DNA from: Phycisphaerae bacterium
GTDB taxonomy: Bacteria > Planctomycetota > Phycisphaerae > UBA1845
Length of the DNA: 36,975 bases
Assembly (NCBI GenBank): GCA_022072505.1
Contig: JAJVHU010000065.1
Span: forward strand, 1 to 36,975
Reading direction: 5' to 3'
Every line of letters starts with the position of its first letter. Positions within the stretch are counted from its first letter, which is position 1. The translations under genes were made by a program, and so were the position numbers. A model generated the notes under the pieces. That model made no database searches, was not told where the DNA came from, and was given only the letters and a program-made list of their open reading frames with translations. Below are positions 8,584-15,421 of this stretch, piece after piece.

Positions 8584-9029
8584 GCAGTAGTTCATTGACT
8601 ATTTTGAGGCTTAACGACTGGAGAATAGTGCCCTTGGATTTTGTTGATAGATGGGGTCTTCTGGGATGGGAAGTCCGGCAGCCCACGTTTTTGTACCGCC
8701 CCCTTGACGTTTTAGAGGACGATGTGGAGTGGCGTTCTGGTGACATCGAGGCTTTGCCAGCAGTAAAAGAGATTCTCAAACGGCAGCAGGAGCAAGGATT
8801 ATCGGCGGGCATCCAATTATTTGACCCTTTGACTGGAGCAAGTGCGATGTTTGTGTTCACGCCACAGAAAAGAGAAATTGCCATTCACTGGGGGCCGGAT
8901 TGCCCTCGGAACTCTCAGTTTGGCCGCGTCGTGGATCCATCGTGGGCGCTTGAGACTATTGCACTGCTTTTTCTGCATTCGAAATGCTGTATTAATGTCA
9001 TGCAAATGGAGTTCTGTGACCCAATGTAA
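8580..9029 (+). CDS. Putative immunity protein for module D
   Basis: A 149-aa soluble acidic protein of unrecognised family. It overlaps the module D toxin stop by 4 bp (ATGA), so it is probably translated together with the toxin. Inferred to be the cognate inhibitor of the PD-(D/E)xK-like tip from position and size only. Immediately downstream the sequence turns into a short Rhs scar and an IS3 end. Confidence 0.58.
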   Translation: MSSSSLTILRLNDWRIVPLDFVDRWGLLGWEVRQPTFLYRPLDVLEDDVEWRSGDIEALPAVKEILKRQQEQGLSAGIQLFDPLTGASAMFVFTPQKREIAIHWGPDCPRNSQFGRVVDPSWALETIALLFLHSKCCINVMQMEFCDPM

Positions 9030-9042
9030 GATCGGCCACCAC

Positions 9043-9076
9043 GTGTCGATGTCGCAGGACAACGGCGTCGCGCAGG
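9043..9076 (+). repeat. Short Rhs shell scar
   Basis: These 34 bases match module A bases 674-707, the segment encoding VSMSLGNGVAQ, with only a few mismatches. They have no coding context here. They mark the former presence of a longer Rhs shell, broken off exactly where the IS3-like end begins. Confidence 0.7.
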
Positions 9077-9190
9077 TGACCTGCTCCCCCTTTTTTGATC
9101 CAGGCGTTATGAGAGTCTAACCGCCCCGGGACGGGGCAGGAAGGACTCGACATGAAGTGGAAGCGGCACACACCGGAGCAGGGTGCGTAG
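9077..9190 (+). mobile_element. Truncated left end of an IS3-family element
   Basis: Starts with TGACCTGCTCCCC, typical of an IS3-family terminal inverted repeat. About 75 bp later the ATG at 9152 opens MKWKRHTPEQ, the usual N-terminus of an IS3 OrfA (K.+.TPEQ). The frame stops at 9190 after 12 codons, so the rest of OrfA, OrfB and the right end are missing. Bases 9191-9213 show nothing recognisable before the Hint fragment of module E. Confidence 0.65.
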
Positions 9191-9225
9191 TTATGTCAAC
9201 AATTGCCCATTGAAACGGTTACGTA

Positions 9226-11016
9226 TTGAACATTTGGCTCAAAGGTCAGATGGAGCCATTAGCCATAACGGGCGAGCACCCCTTGTTTTCTGCGGATCGT
9301 GGAGCTTGGGTCGCGGCGGGCCATCTCATTCTCGACGAGCACCACTTCTACCAATACGACGCCTGGGGCCGCATGGTGCAGGCGAATCGCAAGGGGACGC
9401 TGACGGCGGCGTCGTTTGCGTCGGACGGCAAGCTGGAATCCGGCGAGGAGAGCAAGATCGGGGCGCTGGTGGGGCACTATGGGTACGACGGCCTGGGGCG
9501 CGTCATCACCCGCACCTGGCCGACGGCGGTGTCCTCCGCGTGCGAACAGACCGAGCACTATTATTATGATGGCGTCAGGCGCGTGCAGGAGCAGTGGCTG
9601 GTCGAGACGGCCAACTGCACGACGACGCCTACCACCAATTGGATCACCAAGCGCGAGTACATCCACGGCCCGGACTACGTCGATGAGTTCGTCGCCCAGG
9701 TGCTCCATGCGGCGTGCGAGGGGCCGGGCGGGGGCGGGTCCACCAGCGGGCATTGCTCCACGGATGATTCTTTACCCACCTATTATTTGCAAGACGCGAA
9801 CTACAATGTCGTGGCCACGCTGGACGACGGCTGTCCGGGCGGAGATTGCGGCAGCGGCGGCGGAGGGTGCGGCGAGCAAGGCGCGTTCTGCCCCGAAGGC
9901 CCCGTCGGCGTCTACGAGCAATACACGTATGAGCCGTATGGCCAGCCGAGTTCCGTCGACAAGTTCGTCACGACGCCCCCGCAGAACGCCGTGGGCCACC
10001 AGGGCCTGATCTTCGACCGTTACTGCGGCAACAGCATCGAAGACCCCTGCATCACCACCACCCAGAAGGGCCTCTACCACAACCGCAACCGCTACTACCA
10101 CGCCAGACTGGGACGGTTCACCACACCGGATCCCAATAGTTCCGCCCTGCCGCTCATCGAAGGCATCGCCTTCCACGGCTTGCCGCCGACCGCGCTGGCG
10201 CTGGTCACGTCCGGCGCGTTGCAACAGTACTCGCCCACTGAACAATACTCAGAGGGGATGAGCCTGTACGGTTATCTATCAGCCAATCCATCAAATCGAT
10301 TAGATCCGAAAGGACTTTTCAGCCTCACTGAGACGGCCACGAGCACGGCTATCTCCACCATGGCACAAGCTCTGATATCCAGCGCGATTAGCGGCGTTGT
10401 CAGAAAGGTTATGGGAGGAGATAATGCGGAAGTCTGGGGGGCAATGAAGGCGGGTTTCGTTGGCGGGCTTGCGGGAGGGTTTGCGGGAGGGTTTGCGGGA
10501 GGACTTGCTAACAGTGCGTTTGCGGCGTCGGCGTCAGGTCTCTTTGGCACGCTTGCGGCTCACTCGGGCGTCGGAGCCGTTGATGGAGCGGTCGGAGCCT
10601 TTGCCCAGTCATATTACTCGTCCGGCGATTATGGACAGGCCGTCGCGGATGCCATGTTCGGCGCGGCGGTCGGAGCGGCGACGGGCGGGCTTGTGGACTG
10701 GGGCGGCCGGGCCGTTCGCGGCATCTCAGGCGCTCTGGATGATGTTTTCGCAAACCCATCATTGCTTCGGTCGTTTCGTTCACCGGCCCAGGCAACGTCA
10801 CTGATTCAACGAGCCGAAGCTGCAGGATGGGATGTTGATAATCTGGCTCGTGGTTCCCACCAGGGAGAAGGATTGCGGATGATGGAAGTAGTAAATGGGA
10901 AGCACACAGGTCGAAACATTTACTGGCATCCGGGTGGTGGCGAACATGGACCGAGCCCCTACTGGAAGGTAACTTCCCCGGAAGGTGGAATTCAGCGGGT
11001 GTTCTTGGATCCATGA
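9226..11016 (+). CDS. Rhs module E: Hint fragment fused to Rhs shell, core, pretoxin and unknown tip
   Basis: A frame open from 9214, with a TTG at 9226 as first plausible start. The first ~33 codons are a Hint remnant (ITGEHPLFSADRGAWVAAG). This is fused directly to Rhs shell at LILDEHHFYQYDAWGR, which is nearly identical in DNA to module A. After the core, a Gly-rich pretoxin closely resembles that of module A. The tip (about the last 70 aa) has SHQGEGLR and NIYWHPGGGEHGPSPYWKV. The His, Arg and Trp-rich pattern suggests a small RNase of the BECR type, but this is a guess. The start codon is weak and no leader is present, so expression is uncertain. The immunity gene begins 10 bp after the stop. 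Confidence 0.75.
   Translation: MNIWLKGQMEPLAITGEHPLFSADRGAWVAAGHLILDEHHFYQYDAWGRMVQANRKGTLTAASFASDGKLESGEESKIGALVGHYGYDGLGRVITRTWPTAVSSACEQTEHYYYDGVRRVQEQWLVETANCTTTPTTNWITKREYIHGPDYVDEFVAQVLHAACEGPGGGGSTSGHCSTDDSLPTYYLQDANYNVVATLDDGCPGGDCGSGGGGCGEQGAFCPEGPVGVYEQYTYEPYGQPSSVDKFVTTPPQNAVGHQGLIFDRYCGNSIEDPCITTTQKGLYHNRNRYYHARLGRFTTPDPNSSALPLIEGIAFHGLPPTALALVTSGALQQYSPTEQYSEGMSLYGYLSANPSNRLDPKGLFSLTETATSTAISTMAQALISSAISGVVRKVMGGDNAEVWGAMKAGFVGGLAGGFAGGFAGGLANSAFAASASGLFGTLAAHSGVGAVDGAVGAFAQSYYSSGDYGQAVADAMFGAAVGAATGGLVDWGGRAVRGISGALDDVFANPSLLRSFRSPAQATSLIQRAEAAGWDVDNLARGSHQGEGLRMMEVVNGKHTGRNIYWHPGGGEHGPSPYWKVTSPEGGIQRVFLDP
9325..9836 (+). repeat. 512-bp near-identical duplicate of module A shell (1256-1767)
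   Basis: Bases 9325-9836 align without gaps to 1256-1767. I found a single difference (CAATACGAC against CAATATGAC near the start). Such near identity over 512 bp implies recent duplication or gene conversion between modules A and E. Confidence 0.85.
9895..10136 (+). repeat. Rhs core repeat, copy E (242 bp)
   Basis: Fifth collinear copy of the core that ends at the TPDPN boundary. Downstream the sequence diverges into the module E pretoxin. Confidence 0.9.
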
Positions 11017-11026
11017 AAGGTGTGGC

Positions 11027-11413
11027 ATGACCCTATCAAGCGCAAAAGCCCGGTTACTTGCAGTTATCAAGTTGCTTGCACTACCTGCGTCAGAGCAACA
11101 AAGGCATTTTCCAGCCTTTGTGTTAGTTCCAGATGAGCTTGCTCTTCTTCTAGAAGATGCGATACTGCTGGCTGAAGACTGGGGAGTTTGGCAAGAATTT
11201 CCTGATGAGTTTCACCAAGCTGTGATCTGGATTGACGATATGTTCAAGCAGAATAGCTTGGGTAAGAGTCAAGCCTTCTGGACTATAGATGCGCTGAAGA
11301 ATAATGAAACTTGGTCCACAATTAGAGAAACAACGAGCGACGTTCTCAAAAAGTCGGGGCAAGAGAATGTGTCGATACAACCCGCGATAGATATTTATAT
11401 TAAATCTGATTGA
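11027..11413 (+). CDS. Putative immunity protein for module E
   Basis: A 128-aa protein from the ATG at 11027. It is acidic, with a largely helical-looking sequence (VLVPDELALLLEDAILLAED). It has no signal peptide and I do not recognise the family. It starts 10 bp after the module E toxin stop and shares the low GC of the tip. The immunity role is inferred from position. An upstream in-frame ATG at 10985 would overlap the toxin and is less likely. Confidence 0.6.
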   Translation: MTLSSAKARLLAVIKLLALPASEQQRHFPAFVLVPDELALLLEDAILLAEDWGVWQEFPDEFHQAVIWIDDMFKQNSLGKSQAFWTIDALKNNETWSTIRETTSDVLKKSGQENVSIQPAIDIYIKSD

Positions 11414-11451
11414 TTATGCCAGCCTATAATCAATGTTGTACTTGATAATTA

Positions 11452-11530
11452 GACGCTGTTGCAAAACCGAGCCGCGCCCGTCAGGAAGCGTTCTTATTCC
11501 GCCCTGCCCCGAAGGTTTTGAAACAGCGCC
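11452..11530. mobile_element. MITE-like 79-bp element with 17-bp inverted repeats
   Basis: Ends are GACGCTGTTGCAAAACC and, inverted, GGTTTTGAAACAGCGCC (15 of 17 positions complementary). The element is flanked on both sides by TTA, a possible 3-bp target duplication as made by IS5-like elements. It has no gene of its own but supplies the last codons of the SMR transporter gene. Confidence 0.5.
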
Positions 11531-11831
11531 TTAGCCCGAGGATGGAAACCAGGAGCAGACACAGAAAAAAAACCCGCCCGGGGGTCACCGGTTCCTTCAG
11601 CAGCGCCATGCCGAGCGTCGCCGCGCCTACCGTTCCGATGCCCACCCACACGGCGTAGGCCGTCCCAATGGGAAGCGTCTTCGCCGCGACCGCCAGAAGG
11701 TACATGCTGACCCCAATCGCGGCGATCGTGAGCACGCTCGGCCAGAAGCGCGTGAACCCGTGCGTGTACTTCAGCCCCACCGCCCATGTGATTTCAAACA
11801 GCCCCGCGAGAACGAGAATCATCCAAGCCAC
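11481..11831 (-). CDS. sugE: SMR-family exporter, Gdx/SugE type (guanidinium or quaternary ammonium)
   Basis: A four-helix inner-membrane small multidrug resistance protein, 116 aa. The GTG at 11831 matches the usual family start: AWMILVLAGLFEITWAVGLK, with the essential membrane Glu at position 14. Further family motifs are KYTHGFTRFWPS and LPIGTAYAVWVGIGTVG. Members of this subgroup export guanidinium by proton antiport, and a few export quaternary ammonium compounds. The usual protein is about 105 aa. Here the last ~14 residues (RCFKTFGAGRNKNAS) come from the MITE-like element and have no family counterpart. A longer frame extends upstream to 11957 but would run through the hairpin leader. 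Confidence 0.88.
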   Translation of the reverse strand: MAWMILVLAGLFEITWAVGLKYTHGFTRFWPSVLTIAAIGVSMYLLAVAAKTLPIGTAYAVWVGIGTVGAATLGMALLKEPVTPGRVFFLCLLLVSILGLRRCFKTFGAGRNKNAS

Positions 11832-11851
11832 GGCGAGTCTCCTGTCGAGCC

Positions 11852-11960
11852 ACGTTGTTTCGTCGAATGATCCCACGGAGGATCCCCGGGAAACACGGAC
11901 GAATGAATCTGCATCACCCGTGTTGCCCGGCCCCGTCCCGGATCGTCTTCGAAACAACGT
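11852..11960 (-). promoter_or_regulatory. Long imperfect hairpin in the 5' leader of the SMR gene
   Basis: An 11-bp perfect outer stem (11852-11862 with 11950-11960, ACGTTGTTTCG) encloses a 5-bp GATCC/GGATC step and a 13-bp inner stem with one mismatch (11886-11898 with 11918-11930). It ends about 20 nt before the GTG start, where guanidine riboswitches occur in other gdx genes. I could not match it to the guanidine-I, -II or -III consensus. It could instead be a non-coding palindromic element. It also abuts the stop codon of the upstream gene. Confidence 0.45.
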
Positions 11961-12392
11961 CTAACACGGCTCATAGTGGATGGAGAGGTCCCGTGGAACC
12001 TGGTCGTGAAGGTGCTTGAGCGCCGTTGACGACCGTATGAACTCCATGAACCGGGCCACGTCGGAAGGGGCTGTACACCACTGATTACCGCTGGGGATGG
12101 CGCGCAACTCGGGCGTTGCCGGAAAAACCATCGTCAAGTGCAGTTGATAGGGTTCATCCTCCTCCGGAAGGATGAATTGGCGCACGATGCTCAACTCGAA
12201 CCGCTCGCCCTTTCCCCAGTCGTAGACCCCCCATTGATAAAGAAGCATGTCCCCGTCGGCGTCGATGTCGGGACCCTCGGCGCGTTGTTCGACGTAGAAC
12301 GCGACCATCTGGCTGAGAAGAGTCTCGACGGTCGGATTGGAAAGCGCTTCCACGCGCTGTCGAAGCATGTCTTCGGATTGATCGGGAGTCAT
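11961..12392 (-). CDS. Hypothetical protein, 143 aa
   Basis: I do not recognise this protein. It is acidic and soluble, with an N-terminal helical stretch (LSNPTVETLLSQMVAFYVEQ) and then a probable beta-rich part with conserved-looking WGVYDWGKGERFELSIVRQF. There is no signal peptide. It lies upstream of the SMR gene on the same strand, separated by the hairpin leader, and its TAG stop immediately precedes the outer stem. Co-transcription with the SMR gene is possible but not shown. Confidence 0.6.
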   Translation of the reverse strand: MTPDQSEDMLRQRVEALSNPTVETLLSQMVAFYVEQRAEGPDIDADGDMLLYQWGVYDWGKGERFELSIVRQFILPEEDEPYQLHLTMVFPATPELRAIPSGNQWCTAPSDVARFMEFIRSSTALKHLHDQVPRDLSIHYEPC

Positions 12393-12503
12393 GATTCCTC
12401 ACTCATGAGTTCGGCCGGCGGTCACAGTAATCCATCCCGGCTGGTACTTCGTCGATGGTGCCGTGTCAAGAACCGGCGGGGCCGAGGCGCTTCACCGGAC
12501 TCG

Positions 12504-13017
12504 CACTGCTCTGTAACCAGTGCCCACGGGCAGCCGGATCGCCCGTGTGCTACTGCTCTGCGAGCAGTGGCCTTTGGTCCCCAGCAAAGGACCGGCTTCT
12601 TATCGTCACGTCCAACTCGGTTCGCCGGATGCGCACTGCTCTGCGAGCAGTGGCCTTCGGTCTCCCCGTCAGTTCGTGAGAAGATCACGACCCCAAAAGG
12701 GTCGCGGCCCATAGCCCAAGGTTGGTCGCGCAAGCGACCTACCTTGGGTTCGCGTCAGGTCGAAAACACAACCCCTTCAGGGTTGGGGGGGACTTGGGGC
12801 ACGCAAACCCAGGGTAGATCGCCACCGGCGATCTACCCTGGGCTGGGGGACGCAACCCCTTCGGGGTTGAAAAGAACGGACGATGCCGCCGCGGGCAAAC
12901 CGATCAAACGCCTGCCGCTGCTCTGCGAGCAGTGATCTTCTGTTTCCCGTGATGATCCTGCTTCCTACCGCCGAATACGACGCGCTCCGCCGGATTCGCA
13001 CTGCTCACAGAGCAGTG
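12504..13017. repeat. Cluster of five REP-like palindromes
   Basis: Five copies of a unit built on the palindrome CACTGCTCTGCGAGCAGTG lie at 12504-12522 (degenerate), 12552-12568, 12634-12652, 12915-12934 and 12999-13017. Most sit in a longer unit that starts CGCCGGAT and ends GGCCTTCGGTC. They occupy the gene-free stretch 12393-13062 between two minus-strand genes. A decayed copy may lie at 32530-32550. Confidence 0.8.
12715..12869. repeat. Two tandem composite hairpin units
   Basis: Each unit has a long hairpin followed by a short one. Unit 1: CCCAAGGTTGGTCGC...ACCTTGGG (12715-12748), then AACCCCTTCAGGGTT (12770-12784). Unit 2: CCCAGGGTAGATCGCC...CTACCCTGGG (12809-12843), then AACCCCTTCGGGGTT (12855-12869). 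The stems match while the loops differ, as expected for a dispersed structured repeat. They sit between REP copies three and four. Confidence 0.75.
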
Positions 13018-13062
13018 GCACACGCAGAGTTGGGTGCATCCCGACAGTGCCACCCCGCCCGG

Positions 13063-15366
13063 TCAGGCCCTCACGAAATCTAGCACGCGGCGCACAAAGC
13101 CCGCAAGTTCGCCGTCGTTGATGTGTTCAGTGTCATAGGCCAGGTTGGTCGTGTGGTGATACTTGCTGCTGTACTCATTGAGGTCGCGCAACTCGGTCAG
13201 CCCGGTGGCCGCCATGATTGGCGCGCCTGCCGTGGCTTTTTGCTCGGCAATGCGGCAGAAGGGACCGAGCAAGCTGCCGGGAGGGAAATGCTCGGGGCAG
13301 GCCACCCGTAAATACCCTTCGAGTAGGGGGCGGAGGCATTGAGCGACTTCGCGGGAGTTCCCGGTGTTTGACGCGGCGTACTCACGCAATTTTGCATGTC
13401 GCTTGTCATACTCCGTCACGCTGTCATCTGTGACATTCCAAGCCTCCAGCGTCGAGCCAGCGCCGTCACGCGAGACTGTTATGCTTGTGGCGTTGGCTTC
13501 GCCCTCGTGCTGCCAAATACGCGTGAGGAACGGCTTGGAATGGGATAGCACGATGACCTGCGCAACCTGCCTGACAAGTCCGCTTGCCTCTTGGATCGTC
13601 GCAACGCACCGATGCTCGTCGAGACTGGACACAGGATCGTCAAGGACCACCACGCGAGTCGCCTTCTGCGCGTCCTGAGCGAGCATCGACAAGAAGAACG
13701 CCAACGCCAGCGTGTTCCGGTCCCCGGCGCTCATGGTGTTCTTGAAAGCCGGCATTCCGGCGACCACGTTTCCCGACGTCACTGGAACGCGGTGGGTGTT
13801 GACGACCAACTGATAGGTACAGCTCGGTCGTCCGGCAGTGTTCTGCGGCTGGACTTGCTCGATCGAAAAGCCCGCGTTGAAACGGGTCAGGTAGGAGTTG
13901 ATCGAAGTTTGATAGGCCGGAAAGACGGTGTTCCGGTAGGCGTTGAGTGCTTGCTGTGCCGCGGTCTTGTCCGTCTCCGCTTGCTCTTTGGCCCGCACGG
14001 CGGCATTGTACGCATCGCAAAGGGGAGCGTTCTCTGGGGCATGTCGGCACTTCGTCGCCTTCAACCCCTTCACTTCGTCGTCGACCGCCTGGGTATTTCC
14101 TGCGCGGGTCGCCTCCTTGACCCGCTGGATGTTCTCATTCGCGGCTACGAGTTCGCGGCTCTTGGCGGCCACTTGTACAGCGAGCGTCGCGTAGACCGTC
14201 ACAGCTGCCTGTGCGTCAGCATCAAGCGAAACCGCGACCAGAGGGTCCGCTCGCTTCGTGCGTAGCGCCGCAAGCAGCCGGTCCCGGACGTGCTGCCACG
14301 CCTGGGCTACCGCCGTGGTGTCGATACCGATCGCCGGGACCGTGCAGAAGGCCGACCAGAAGCGCTGTCGATCTTCGGCGGTCTTGACTTGCCGCTCGAA
14401 TCCCGCGAGGGCATCACCCCGCAACGTGGTTTCCCAAGTTATCTGCGCCGACGCAAGGTCGGTTTGCAGTCGGCGGTATGCATCGCCGAAGTACGCCCGG
14501 TAGTGGGCGAAGATCGGTGATCCGGAAAGCGGCTGTTGGCAGAAGGGACACCCAAGATCCGGCGCGGCGTTGACGCCGCCAGCTGTGTGACCTACGCCGG
14601 TGCTGATCCACGCTTCCGCGCCGTTCCCGAGCACGGTGAAGTGCTCCTGGACAGCGGCGACCGCCGCCGCGTCTAGATTGGCGACCGTGCGCCCGAGCAG
14701 GTTCGAGAGAGCCGCAGAGTCAATGGCCGGAAGGCCCAGCGTGGCAAACTCGGCGGTACTCTGCACCGCGCCCGCTTGCTGCAATGCCGCGAGTCGCTGT
14801 TCGGCGGCCCGAATCGCATCGTCGATGTTTGTTTGCTGCGGCAGAGCGCAGAAGTTTTCGATTGATAACCCGTGCCGATCCGCGACGGGAATTGCGTTCC
14901 CCTTTGTCCGAATCTCGGTGTTGAGGTTTCGAATCTGCGTGGCGAGGTCGTCAACCCGACGGGCAAGCGCGACGCCTCGCGCGCCGAGAATCAAATCGTG
15001 GAGGTTCTGGCGGTGTTCCGGGGCAACGTCCAACCCGGAGTAGACGTTGCGATCCACGAATACATCGTCGAACACCATGACGGCAGGGCAGGTCCGGTCC
15101 CACTCGCCGTTGACAAATGCCGCTGGCTGAGGGCTACCCACGCAGGCAATACGGACTTCCGGCGGGTGGGCTGCGCCGAGTCTGCGCCGTTCGGTGATCG
15201 GCAACGCCTCACCCGTCCCGAGCGAGCGGAGGATGGCCGCAAGAGTGGTCTTGCCCCTGCCGTTTTCGGCGTAGATCAGCGAGAGGCGCTTCAGGTCGAG
15301 CGTCGCGGGGGTCGAGACGTTGTCAAACAGCCCGATGTTGCGCAGCAGCTGCAAGCGTGTAATCAA
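13063..15366 (-). CDS. AAA_13/PrrC-like ABC-type ATPase with zinc hook and HEPN-like tail
   Basis: A 767-aa SMC/ABC-type ATPase. Walker A is AENGRGKT (33-40). A CPFC motif (273-276) sits before a helical region and a second Cys pair lies near CRHAPENAPLC, as in zinc-hook proteins. The ABC signature is MSAGDRNTLAL, Walker B and D-loop are VVVLDDPVSSLD, and the H-loop is VIVLSHSKPF. The C-terminal ~110 aa (LRPLLEGYLRVACPEHF ... NEYSSKYHHTTN) look like the helical tail of PrrC/RloC anticodon nucleases and relatives. The gene stands alone with no restriction system. A TTG at 15366 is the likely start, with GGAG 9 nt upstream. Phage defence is inferred; DNA repair is an alternative. Confidence 0.75.
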   Translation of the reverse strand: MITRLQLLRNIGLFDNVSTPATLDLKRLSLIYAENGRGKTTLAAILRSLGTGEALPITERRRLGAAHPPEVRIACVGSPQPAAFVNGEWDRTCPAVMVFDDVFVDRNVYSGLDVAPEHRQNLHDLILGARGVALARRVDDLATQIRNLNTEIRTKGNAIPVADRHGLSIENFCALPQQTNIDDAIRAAEQRLAALQQAGAVQSTAEFATLGLPAIDSAALSNLLGRTVANLDAAAVAAVQEHFTVLGNGAEAWISTGVGHTAGGVNAAPDLGCPFCQQPLSGSPIFAHYRAYFGDAYRRLQTDLASAQITWETTLRGDALAGFERQVKTAEDRQRFWSAFCTVPAIGIDTTAVAQAWQHVRDRLLAALRTKRADPLVAVSLDADAQAAVTVYATLAVQVAAKSRELVAANENIQRVKEATRAGNTQAVDDEVKGLKATKCRHAPENAPLCDAYNAAVRAKEQAETDKTAAQQALNAYRNTVFPAYQTSINSYLTRFNAGFSIEQVQPQNTAGRPSCTYQLVVNTHRVPVTSGNVVAGMPAFKNTMSAGDRNTLALAFFLSMLAQDAQKATRVVVLDDPVSSLDEHRCVATIQEASGLVRQVAQVIVLSHSKPFLTRIWQHEGEANATSITVSRDGAGSTLEAWNVTDDSVTEYDKRHAKLREYAASNTGNSREVAQCLRPLLEGYLRVACPEHFPPGSLLGPFCRIAEQKATAGAPIMAATGLTELRDLNEYSSKYHHTTNLAYDTEHINDGELAGFVRRVLDFVRA

Positions 15367-15421
15367 TATTGTGGTCTCCGCAAGAGGAATTCTCAGGCAC
15401 AGATCGTACAGCCCGGCCTAG

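Noticed and set aside
11832..11957. N-terminal extension of the SMR gene up to 11957
   Set aside because: The extra 42 residues are not SMR-like and would translate the hairpin leader. GTG 11831 fits the family start.
11850..11965. Integron attC site beside the SMR gene (GTTAGAC at the outer end)
   Set aside because: Only one end has a GTTRRRY-like core. The opposite end lacks the matching RYYYAAC sequence and no integrase is present.
12500..13020. CRISPR array
   Set aside because: The repeated units are palindromes at irregular spacing (about 50 to 270 bp) and differ in sequence. There are no uniform spacers and no cas genes.
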